Positions 48,310 through 56,570 of a stretch of 64,000 bases of DNA are shown in pieces. Location of the stretch: the NCBI RefSeq assembly GCF_016862315.1, contig NZ_BOMS01000053.1, positions 163,631 through 227,630 on the forward strand. Reading direction: 5' to 3'. Position 1 is the stretch's first letter. Every line of letters starts with the position of its first letter. Position numbers and translations under genes: made by a program. A model generated the notes under the pieces. That model had not been told where the DNA came from, did not search any database, and saw nothing but the letters and a program-made list of their open reading frames with translations. The stretch is from Actinoplanes palleronii. Lineage in GTDB: Bacteria > Actinomycetota > Actinomycetes > Mycobacteriales > Micromonosporaceae.

Positions 48310-50102
48310 CCGGGCTGCTCCGGCCGCACCACGACGGCTCCGAGGGGTACGTCTCGAACCCCGCGCCGGCCCTGGGCGAGACGGTCAACGTCTTCGTCCG
48401 GGCGCCGGCCGGGAGCCGGGTGTCGCGGGTGCACATGCGCTGGGTCCGCGACGGCGAGCCGGTCTTCACCTCGGCGGTGCTGGACCGGCGCGACGCCGGC
48501 GGACAGTGGTGGCGGGCCGAGCTGCAGGTGCGGAACCCGGTCACGCCGTACCGGTTCCTGCTCCGCACCGCGGGTGGTGCGGTGCGCTGGCTGACCGGCT
48601 GCGGCCTGACCTCGCACGACGTGCCGGACTCGACCGACTTCCGGCTGGTCTCCTACGCCCCGGCACCCGCCTGGGCCCGCGACGCGGTGGTCTATCAGAT
48701 CTTCCCGGACCGCTTCGGGAAGTCCGCCGCGGCGGACTCCCGGCAGACCCCGGACTGGGCGGTCCGTTGCGGTTGGGACGAACCGGTTGCGGCCCAAGGT
48801 CCGCTCAAAGGCACCCAGTGGTACGGCGGTGACCTGGACGGCGTCACCGACCACCTGGACCACGTCGCCGCCCTCGGCGCGAACACGCTCTACCTCACCC
48901 CGTTCTTCCCGTCCCGCTCCAACCACCGCTACGACAGCAGCTCGTTCGACCAGGTGGACCCGCTGCTCGGTGGCGACACCGCGCTGGTCCGGCTGGCCGA
49001 GGCGACCCACGCGCGGGGGATGCGCCTGATCGGTGACCTGACCACGAACCACACCGGCGCCGCCCATCCGTGGTTCCCGGCCGAGCGGGACCTCTACTAC
49101 TTCACCCCGGACGGCGGCTACGAGTCCTGGCTCGGCGCGCCGAGTCTGCCCAAGCTCAACTGGGGCAGTCCCGAGCTGCGCCGCCGGTTCGCGCGGATCG
49201 CCCAGCACTGGCTGACCTACCCGTACGCCCTGGACGGCTGGCGGATCGACGTGGCGAACATGACCGGTCGCCGCGGCGCCGAGGACTGGTCGCGGGAGGC
49301 GGCGGTGTTGTTGCGCCGCGCCGTCCAGCAGGTCCGCCCGGACGCGCTGCTGATCGGCGAGCACGCGCACGACGCCACCGCCGACCTGGACCGCAACGGC
49401 TGGCAGGGCACGATGAACTACGCCGGCTTCACCCGTCCGGTGTGGAGCTGGCTGCGCGCCGCGGTGCTGCCGTTCGACGACTTCCTGGGTGTGCCCGGCG
49501 AGATCCCGGACCGGGACGCCGGCGCGCTGGTGGCGACGATGAGCGCGTTCGCGGCGCAGATGTCCTGGCGTTCGTGGGCCAGTTCGTGGCAGATCCTCAG
49601 CTCGCACGACACCCCGCGGATCCGCTCGGTGGTCGGCGACGCGGCTCGCCACGAGGTGGCCGTGGGTCTGCTCTGCACGCTGCCCGGCACCCCGATGATC
49701 TTCGCGGGGGACGAGCTGGGGCTGACCGGGATCAACGGCGAGCACTCCCGTACGCCGATGCCCTGGCACCGCCCGGAGACCTGGGACCGCGGCACCCTCG
49801 CCGCCTACCGTGCGCTCCTCGCGGTGCGCCGGGCGCAGCCCGCGCTGCGTGCCGGCGGCCTGCGCTGGGCGCACGCGTCCGGCGACACCCTGGCCTTCCT
49901 GCGCGAGACGCGCGACGACGCGGTGCTGGTGGTGGCCCGGCGGGCGGCGGGCGAACCGCTGCGCCTGGCCGGGCTGCCGACCGGCGTCAGCGGCGAGAAC
50001 CTCTACGGCGGCGCCGGCGAACTGAAGGTCGCCGCCGATGGATGTATTGAAATATCTGGTGATGGGCCTACCTTCCAGGTGTGGTCCGTGCGCCACATCT
50101 GA
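48306..50102 (+). CDS. Cytosolic GH13 maltodextrin hydrolase (cyclomaltodextrinase/neopullulanase-like)
   Basis: 598 residues, no signal peptide. The N-terminal beta domain (about 1-115) resembles CBM34. The catalytic barrel (about 125-500) has VVYQIFPDRF, GDLTTNHTG, the nucleophile Asp315 in DGWRIDVAN, acid/base Glu352 in LIGEHAHD and Asp435 in LSSHDTPR. A short C-terminal beta domain follows. VYQIFPDRF near the start of the barrel is typical of maltogenic amylase/neopullulanase relatives (GH13_20-like). Coupled to malG by an ATGA overlap, so it should degrade imported maltodextrins. The amylase/pullulanase gene starts 26 nt downstream. Confidence 0.92.
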   Translation: MTGLLRPHHDGSEGYVSNPAPALGETVNVFVRAPAGSRVSRVHMRWVRDGEPVFTSAVLDRRDAGGQWWRAELQVRNPVTPYRFLLRTAGGAVRWLTGCGLTSHDVPDSTDFRLVSYAPAPAWARDAVVYQIFPDRFGKSAAADSRQTPDWAVRCGWDEPVAAQGPLKGTQWYGGDLDGVTDHLDHVAALGANTLYLTPFFPSRSNHRYDSSSFDQVDPLLGGDTALVRLAEATHARGMRLIGDLTTNHTGAAHPWFPAERDLYYFTPDGGYESWLGAPSLPKLNWGSPELRRRFARIAQHWLTYPYALDGWRIDVANMTGRRGAEDWSREAAVLLRRAVQQVRPDALLIGEHAHDATADLDRNGWQGTMNYAGFTRPVWSWLRAAVLPFDDFLGVPGEIPDRDAGALVATMSAFAAQMSWRSWASSWQILSSHDTPRIRSVVGDAARHEVAVGLLCTLPGTPMIFAGDELGLTGINGEHSRTPMPWHRPETWDRGTLAAYRALLAVRRAQPALRAGGLRWAHASGDTLAFLRETRDDAVLVVARRAAGEPLRLAGLPTGVSGENLYGGAGELKVAADGCIEISGDGPTFQVWSVRHI

Positions 50103-50128
50103 TATCCACCGAATCGGAAGGTGCACCC

Positions 50129-53100
50129 GTGGCATCGAGTAAAACGCGGCTGGGGGCCGCGCTGCTCAGCCTTCTCCTCCCGCTGATCGCGGTCCCGGCC
50201 GCCGAGGCGTCCGCCGCCCCGGCCGAGCCGAGCGCGTCCGTCGTCGCGAACTGGGGCTCCGACCGGCCCGCGACCAACGAGCAGTACTACTTCGTCCTGC
50301 CGGACCGGTTCGCCAACGGTGACGTGTCCAACGACAAGGGCGGTCTCACCGGTGACCGGTTGTCCACCGGATACGACCCGGCCGACAAGGGCTTCTACCA
50401 CGGCGGCGACCTCAAGGGCGTGATCGAGAAACTGGACTACATCCAGGGGCTCGGCACCACCTCGATCTGGCTCGCCCCGGTCTTCAAGAACCGTCCGGTC
50501 CAGGGCAGCGGCACCGACGTCTCGGCCGGCTACCACGGGTACTGGATCACCGACTTCACTCAGGTCGACCCGCATTTCGGTACGAACGCGGACCTGAAGA
50601 AGCTGGTCACGCTCGCACACCGGCGGGGCATGAAGATCTACCTGGACATCATCGTCAACCACACCGCTGACGTGATCAAGTACGCCGAGAACACCTATAC
50701 GTACGTCGACAAGACGGCGTCGCCGTACACCGACACCGAGGGCCAGCCGTTCGAGGACCGCAACTACGCGACCGGCAAGAACGGGTTCCCGCCGGTCGAC
50801 GCGACGTCCTACCCCTACACGCCGGTCGTCGACGCCAAGGACAAGAGGGCCAAGACCCCGGCCTGGCTCAACGACGTGAACATCTACCACAACCGCGGTG
50901 ACTCGACGTTCTCCGGCGAGAACAGCGAATACGGCGACTTCTTCGGCCTCGACGACCTGTGGACCGAGCGTCCCGAGGTGGTCAAGGGCATGACGAAGAT
51001 CTACGCCGACTGGATCACCAGCACCGGCATCGACGGCTACCGCCTGGACACCGTCAAGCACACCGACATGGACTTCTGGCCGCAGTTCGCCGCCGGGATC
51101 ACCAAGGCCGCCGACAGGGCGGGCAAGAAGGACTTCTTCATGTTCGGCGAGGTCTACAGCGCCGATCAAGAAATCGAATCCTCTTATGTACGCCAGGGTG
51201 AGCTCCCGGCCACGCTGGACTTCTCGTTCCAGGCCGCCGCGCAGGCGTTCGTCACCGGAGCCGGCGCCGCGACCGGGCTCGCCGACGTCTACGCCAAGGA
51301 CGACCTCTACACCACGCAGAGCACCAGCGCCGAACGGCTGCCGACGTTCCTGGGCAACCACGACATGGGCCGGATCGGCTCGTTCATCGCGGCCGCCTCG
51401 ACCGCCGACACCCAGCTCAAGCGGGATCAGCTCGCCCACGAGCTGATGTTCCTGACCCGTGGCCAGCCGGTCGTCTACTCCGGCGACGAGCAGGGCTTCA
51501 CCGGCCCGGGTGGTGACAAGGACGCCCGCCAGGACATGTTCGCCAGCAAGAGCGCGGACTACCTGGACGACGACCTGATCGGCACCGACAGCACCCACGC
51601 GGTCGACAACTACACCACCACGCACCCGCTCTACCAGGCCATCGCCGCGCTCGCGAAGCTCCGCAGGGCACACCCGGCGCTGGTGAACGGCGTGCAGCTG
51701 ACCCGGTACGCGGCCGAGGGCCAGGGCGTCTTCGCGGTGTCCCGGCTGGACCGCGCCAAGCGGTCCGAGTACGTGGTCGCCGCGAACAGCGCCACCACCA
51801 CCCAGACGGTCAGCTTCGCCACCTCGTCACCCGGCGCCACCTTCACCGGCCTGTACGGCGGGGCGGCCCCGGTCACCGCGGACGGTACCGGCAAGATCAC
51901 GGTGACCGTGCCGGCGCTGTCCACCGTCGTACTCAAATCGGGTGTGACAGTGCCCGTGCCGACTGCCGCGCCCACCGTCACGATCAGCACGCCGAAGGCG
52001 GGCGACCGGGTGGCGACCCGGACCGAGTTGGTGGCCGCGACCACCGGCGACCCGCTCGCCACGGTCACCTTCGCCGCGCAGGTCGGCACCGGCGCGTGGG
52101 AGCTGCTCGGCACCGCCGACAAGGCGCCGTACCGGATCTACCACGACCTGGACGGGCTGGCCGGCGGCACCACGGTGAAGTACAAAGCGGTGGTGCGGGA
52201 CAGCTTGGGGCGGCTCGCGTCGTCCTCGACCAGCATCACCGTCGGCACCCCGGCCGCGGCGTCCACCGTGGACTACGCGATCGTGCACTACCAGCGCCCG
52301 GCCGGCGGCTACGACGACTACGGCCTCTACACCTGGGGCGACGTCGACCCGTCGATGTCCACCACGTGGCCCGCCGGGCAGCCGTTCGCCGGCGAGGACT
52401 CGTTCGGGCGGTTCGCCTACGTCAAGCTCGCGCCGAACGCCAAGAGCGTCGGGTTCATCGCGGTCAGCAAGGACGGGGTGAAGGACACCGACGCGGACCG
52501 GACGCTCGATCCGAGCACGACACCGGAAGTGTGGATCAAGCAGGGCGACACCGCGGTCTACCCGTCGAGGCAGGCCGCCACCGGTCAGCCCGACCCGGCG
52601 CAGGACACGTCGACGGCGGTCATCCACTGGCGCAAGGCGGACGGCGACTACGACGGCTGGGGCCTGCACGTCTGGGACGGCGCGGCGACCGGCACCGACT
52701 GGGGCAGCCCGCTGAAGCCGGCCCGGTTCGACGCGTTCGGCGCGGTCTTCCAGGTGCCGCTCGCCGACGGCGCGGCCGGGCTGAGCTACATCATCCACAA
52801 CGGCGACGCCAAGGACCTGCCGACCGACCAGCGTCTGACCTTCGCGGAGGCGGGCCACGAGGTGTGGCTGCTCGGCGGTCAGGAGAAGCGGCTGCTGCCG
52901 CTGGTCAAGACCGCGGGCGGTGGCGGATCGACGGATCTGTCCAAGGAGTCGGCGGTCTGGATGGACCGCTCGACGATCGCCTGGCAGACGAGCACCGGCA
53001 CCACGCTGCAGGAGGTCGGCGCGGGCACCGACGGCAAGGTCTACGACCTGGTCTGGTCGGCGACCGGCGGGATCGGGGTGGCCGACGGTGAACTGACCGG

Positions 53101-55552
53101 TTCCTATCAGAGCACGCGGCTCAACTCGCGGCGCAACGGGTTGACCGAGGCGCAGCGGGCGGCGTTCCCGCACCTGTGGCAGTACGGAGCGTTCGCGGTG
53201 AACGCGCGGCACATTGCCGACATTCTGCGCGGACAGGTCGTCGTCACGGAGCGGGATGCGGCCGGCAAGCTGCTTGCCGCGACGGGAGTGCAGACGGCGG
53301 GTGTCCTTGACGATGTCTACGCTTCCGCCGCGAGTGCGGATCTCGGTCCGGTGTTCGCCGCCGGCAAACCGTCGGTCTCGGTCTGGGCGCCGACCGCGAG
53401 CAAGGTCGAGCTGGAGCTCGGCGACGCGGTCAAGCCGATGACCCGCGACGACCGCACCGGCATCTGGTCGATCAAGGGCGAGAAGAGCTGGTACGGCAAG
53501 TACTACAAGTTCCGGGTCACCGCGTGGCAGCCGGCCGCGCAGAAGGTCGTCACCGCGTCGGTGACCGACCCGTACTCGGTGGCGCTCTCCACCGACTCCC
53601 AGCAGAGCCGGTTCCTGGATCTCGGTGATCCGGCCCTCGCGCCGGCCGGTTGGAAGTCGCTGAAGAAGCCGGCCGCTGTCACACCCGCGAAGATCCAGAT
53701 CCAGGAGCTTTCGGTACGGGACTTCTCCATCTCGGACAGTTCCGTTCCGGCGAACGAGCGCGGCACCTATGCGGCGTTCACGCAGAAGACCGCGGCGACG
53801 AAACACCTCGCGGCACTCGCCACCGCGGGCGTCACCCACCTGCACCTGCTCCCGGTGTTCGACTTCGCCACCATTCCGGAGAACCGGGCCGACCAGGCGC
53901 AGCCCGCCTGTGACCTGGCCACCCTGCCGCCCGATTCTGATCAGCAGCAGGCCTGCCTCGCGGCAGTGGCCGGCACGGACGGCTACAACTGGGGCTACGA
54001 CCCGCTGCACTACACGGTCCCGGAGGGCGGCTACGCCGTCGACCCCACCCAGCGCACCAAGGAGTTCCGCTCCATGGTCGCCGGGATCAACCACGCCGGC
54101 CTGCGCGTGGTGATGGACGTCGTCTACAACCACACCTCGGCGGCCGGTGTCGACGACAAGTCGGTGCTCGACCAGATCGTGCCGGGCTACTATCAGCGGC
54201 TGCTCGCCGACGGCTCGGTGGCCACCTCGACGTGCTGCGCCAACACCGCGCCGGAGAACGCGATGATGGGCAAGCTGGTCGTCGACTCGATCGTCACCTG
54301 GGCCAAGCAGTACAAGGTGGACGGTTTCCGGTTCGACCTGATGGGTCACCACCCGAAGGCGAACATCCTCGCGGTACGCAAGGCGCTGGACCGGCTCACC
54401 CTCGCGCGTGACGGCGTGGACGGGAAGAGCATCTACGTCTACGGCGAGGGCTGGAACTTCGGCGAGGTGGCCGACAACGCCCGCTTCGTGCAGGCGAGCC
54501 AGACCGAGATGGCCGGCACCGGGATCGGCACGTTCAACGACCGGCTCCGGGACGCGGTCCGTGGCGGTGGCCCGTTCGACGAGAACCCGCGAGTGCAGGG
54601 CTTCGCCTCGGGTCTCGCGGACCAGCCGAACGGCGACCCGGTGAACGGCACGGCAGCCTCGCAACGGGAGCGGCTGCTGCACTACCAGGACCTGATCAAA
54701 GTCGGTCTGACCGGCAATCTCGCTGGCTACTCGTTCACCGGTTCGTCGGGGTCGACGGTCACCGGGGCGCAGATCGACTACAACGGCGCACCCGCGGGAT
54801 ACACCGCCGCGCCGGACGAGGCGATCACCTACGTCGACGCGCACGACAACGAGATCCTCTACGACGCACTCGCCTACAAACTCCCGCAGGCCACCTCGGC
54901 GGCCGACCGGGCCCGGTCACAGTCGGTGGCGCTCGCCACCACCGTGCTCGGTCAGGGCGTCGGCTTCGTGGCGGCCGGCAGTGAACGGCTCCGCTCGAAG
55001 TCCCTCGACCGGAACTCGTTCAACTCGGGGGACTGGTTCAACGCCGTCGAGTGGGACTGCACGAAGGGCAACGGCTTCGGCAAGGGCCTGCCGCCGGCGG
55101 CCGACAACCAGTCGAAGTGGCCGTACGCCAAGCCGTTGCTCGCCGACCCGGCCCTGAAGGCGGACTGCGCGGCGATCGCCCTGGCCGACAACCGCTACCA
55201 GGAGCTGCTGAAGATCCGGAAGTCCTCGCCGGTGTTCGGCCTGGCCACCGCGAAGCAGGTGCAGGACCGGCTGGCGTTCCCGCTCTCCGGCGCCGGCGAG
55301 ACGCCCGGCGTGATCACCATGACCCTGGACGCCCGGGGCCTCGGCGGTCAGTGGAAGTCGATCACGGTGGTCTTCAACTCCACCGCGGCGGCCGCCACCC
55401 AGACGGTCCCGGCTCTGGCCGGCAAGAGCGTCGCGCTGCACCCGGTGCAGCGGTCCTCCGCCGACCCGCTGGTCCGGACCGGATCGTTCGCCCCGGCGAC
55501 CGGCACGTTCACAGCACCGGCGCGTACTGTCTCGGTGTTCGTCCAGAGCTGA
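50129..55552 (+). CDS. Secreted amylase-pullulanase double enzyme
   Basis: 1807 residues. Signal peptide TRLGAALLSLLLPLIAVPA with cleavage near residue 30. Module 1 (about 40-600): GH13 alpha-amylase with VNHTAD, Asp307 in DGYRLDTVKH, Glu341 in MFGEVY and Asp412 in LGNHDMGR. Ig-like linker (about 610-710). Two PUD/CBM41 starch-binding modules (about 715-815 and 830-925). Module 2: N2 and CBM48 domains (about 935-1160), then type I pullulanase barrel with the hallmark YNWGYDP near 1287, Asp1403 in DGFRFDLMGHH, Glu1440 in VYGEGWNFGE and Asp1573 in VDAHDNEIL, and a C-terminal beta domain. It should cut both alpha-1,4 and alpha-1,6 bonds outside the cell and feed MalEFG. Confidence 0.95.
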   Translation: MASSKTRLGAALLSLLLPLIAVPAAEASAAPAEPSASVVANWGSDRPATNEQYYFVLPDRFANGDVSNDKGGLTGDRLSTGYDPADKGFYHGGDLKGVIEKLDYIQGLGTTSIWLAPVFKNRPVQGSGTDVSAGYHGYWITDFTQVDPHFGTNADLKKLVTLAHRRGMKIYLDIIVNHTADVIKYAENTYTYVDKTASPYTDTEGQPFEDRNYATGKNGFPPVDATSYPYTPVVDAKDKRAKTPAWLNDVNIYHNRGDSTFSGENSEYGDFFGLDDLWTERPEVVKGMTKIYADWITSTGIDGYRLDTVKHTDMDFWPQFAAGITKAADRAGKKDFFMFGEVYSADQEIESSYVRQGELPATLDFSFQAAAQAFVTGAGAATGLADVYAKDDLYTTQSTSAERLPTFLGNHDMGRIGSFIAAASTADTQLKRDQLAHELMFLTRGQPVVYSGDEQGFTGPGGDKDARQDMFASKSADYLDDDLIGTDSTHAVDNYTTTHPLYQAIAALAKLRRAHPALVNGVQLTRYAAEGQGVFAVSRLDRAKRSEYVVAANSATTTQTVSFATSSPGATFTGLYGGAAPVTADGTGKITVTVPALSTVVLKSGVTVPVPTAAPTVTISTPKAGDRVATRTELVAATTGDPLATVTFAAQVGTGAWELLGTADKAPYRIYHDLDGLAGGTTVKYKAVVRDSLGRLASSSTSITVGTPAAASTVDYAIVHYQRPAGGYDDYGLYTWGDVDPSMSTTWPAGQPFAGEDSFGRFAYVKLAPNAKSVGFIAVSKDGVKDTDADRTLDPSTTPEVWIKQGDTAVYPSRQAATGQPDPAQDTSTAVIHWRKADGDYDGWGLHVWDGAATGTDWGSPLKPARFDAFGAVFQVPLADGAAGLSYIIHNGDAKDLPTDQRLTFAEAGHEVWLLGGQEKRLLPLVKTAGGGGSTDLSKESAVWMDRSTIAWQTSTGTTLQEVGAGTDGKVYDLVWSATGGIGVADGELTGSYQSTRLNSRRNGLTEAQRAAFPHLWQYGAFAVNARHIADILRGQVVVTERDAAGKLLAATGVQTAGVLDDVYASAASADLGPVFAAGKPSVSVWAPTASKVELELGDAVKPMTRDDRTGIWSIKGEKSWYGKYYKFRVTAWQPAAQKVVTASVTDPYSVALSTDSQQSRFLDLGDPALAPAGWKSLKKPAAVTPAKIQIQELSVRDFSISDSSVPANERGTYAAFTQKTAATKHLAALATAGVTHLHLLPVFDFATIPENRADQAQPACDLATLPPDSDQQQACLAAVAGTDGYNWGYDPLHYTVPEGGYAVDPTQRTKEFRSMVAGINHAGLRVVMDVVYNHTSAAGVDDKSVLDQIVPGYYQRLLADGSVATSTCCANTAPENAMMGKLVVDSIVTWAKQYKVDGFRFDLMGHHPKANILAVRKALDRLTLARDGVDGKSIYVYGEGWNFGEVADNARFVQASQTEMAGTGIGTFNDRLRDAVRGGGPFDENPRVQGFASGLADQPNGDPVNGTAASQRERLLHYQDLIKVGLTGNLAGYSFTGSSGSTVTGAQIDYNGAPAGYTAAPDEAITYVDAHDNEILYDALAYKLPQATSAADRARSQSVALATTVLGQGVGFVAAGSERLRSKSLDRNSFNSGDWFNAVEWDCTKGNGFGKGLPPAADNQSKWPYAKPLLADPALKADCAAIALADNRYQELLKIRKSSPVFGLATAKQVQDRLAFPLSGAGETPGVITMTLDARGLGGQWKSITVVFNSTAAAATQTVPALAGKSVALHPVQRSSADPLVRTGSFAPATGTFTAPARTVSVFVQS

Positions 55553-55623
55553 CGCACCCCGATACACCGGCCCCGCTCACCCGATCAGCCCGGGAGGGCG
55601 GGGCCGGCTCGCTCACCGTTCCT

Positions 55624-55676
55624 GGCTGGTTCTCAGGGGTGCCTCCGGCCCCCGGAGGCACCCCTGAGAACCAGCC
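55624..55676. repeat. Intergenic palindrome family, copy F (amylase-pullulanase/gntR convergence)
   Basis: Perfect 25-bp arms 55624-55648 and 55652-55676 around a CCC loop, the longest exact stem in the family. Left arm starts GGCTGGTTCTCAGGGGTGCC. Lies 71 nt after the amylase-pullulanase stop, between converging genes. Confidence 0.93.
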
Positions 55677-55719
55677 GGCACTCCTGGCGCCCGGCTTTCT
55701 CGAGGCCCGCACTGCTTGC

Positions 55720-55769
55720 GGCCGCTTTCCTCATGGCCGCTTTTCTCAAGGCGGCCGCTTTTCTCACGC
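55720..55769. repeat. Short tandem repeat at the gntR 3' end
   Basis: Three head-to-tail units GGCCGCTTTCCTCAT, GGCCGCTTTTCTCAAGGC and GGCCGCTTTTCTCACGC; the last runs six bases into the gntR gene and supplies its stop codon. Confidence 0.75.
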
Positions 55770-56450
55770 TCGGCGGCGCCGGCGTTTGGCCGCGACAGCG
55801 GCCGGGTCGACCTCCGGGTGTGCCCACCGCTCGGCCAGGCGCAGGCTGGTCTCCCGCCCACTGGCCACGTGCTCGTGCGCCAGCGCGGCCGCCTTCTCCG
55901 CCGCGCCCGCCTCGATCGCCTCGTAGAGCTCCTCATGCTCCGCGCACTGCCGCGCCGGGTCGCGCTGCGCGGTCAGCCGGAACAGCCAGTGGGTCCGCGC
56001 CTCGAGCGGCCGCATCAGGCCGGTGAGCAGCGGGTTCGCCGCCATCTCGACGATGTCCGCGTGGAAGCCGGCGTTCGCTGCCGCTATCCCGGCCTCGTCG
56101 CCGGCCGCGGTGGCGGTGCGGGCCGCACTCAGCCGCTCGCGGAGCCGGGCCAGCCCGGCGTCGTCCCGGCGCTCCGCGGTCAGCCGGGCGGCGAGCGCCT
56201 CCAGGGACTCCCGGACGTCGAACAGGTCGCGGACGTCGGCCGGGGTGAACGGCGCGACGAGTGCGCCCCGGTGCGGCACCTGCAGCACGAGGCCGTCCGC
56301 TTCCAGCAGGCGCAACGCCTCCCGCAGCGGGATCCGCGACACGTCCAGGTCCGCCGCCAGGTCACGCTCCACCAGCCGTTCGCCCGGCGCCAGCTCGGTG
56401 GTCAGGATCCGCCGACGCAGTTCCTGGTACGCCCGATCGCGCAGCGATGC
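55764..56450 (-). CDS. GntR-family regulator (FadR/FCD type)
   Basis: About 228 residues. N-terminal winged helix: ASLRDRAYQELRRRILTTEL, LAADLDVSRIPLREALRLLE, wing GLVLQVPHRGALVAPF. The C-terminal FCD all-helical ligand domain (about 95-215) includes FHADIVEMAANPLLTGLMRP and CAEHEELYEAIEAG, whose Asp/His residues usually hold a metal. I chose TTG 56450 because GGAAGGGG lies just upstream; the frame is open to 56546 but the extra residues look non-coding. The basic KRRRRRA tail comes from the repeat at its 3' end. Target unknown. Confidence 0.88.
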   Translation of the reverse strand, partial: ASLRDRAYQELRRRILTTELAPGERLVERDLAADLDVSRIPLREALRLLEADGLVLQVPHRGALVAPFTPADVRDLFDVRESLEALAARLTAERRDDAGLARLRERLSAARTATAAGDEAGIAAANAGFHADIVEMAANPLLTGLMRPLEARTHWLFRLTAQRDPARQCAEHEELYEAIEAGAAEKAAALAHEHVASGRETSLRLAERWAHPEVDPAAVAAKRRRRRA

Positions 56451-56570
56451 CAAGTGGGGCCCCTTCCGTCGGCGCGGCGCTACCACCCTAGACCGGTGCC
56501 GGATTGCTAACCCCGAGGTGGCAAGCGCGAAACGGTGGGCACCCACCTGGGCCTGTCCCGGTGAGGGGTC

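Noticed and set aside
51827..54844. Open frame of 1005 codons on the - strand
   Set aside because: Antisense to the amylase-pullulanase gene, whose catalytic motifs are complete in the + frame.
43399..55552. Possible acarbose-type biosynthetic locus
   Set aside because: The sugar genes here are uptake and degradation functions (LacI, malEFG, GH13); no cyclitol synthase, aminotransferase or acarviose transferase genes are present.
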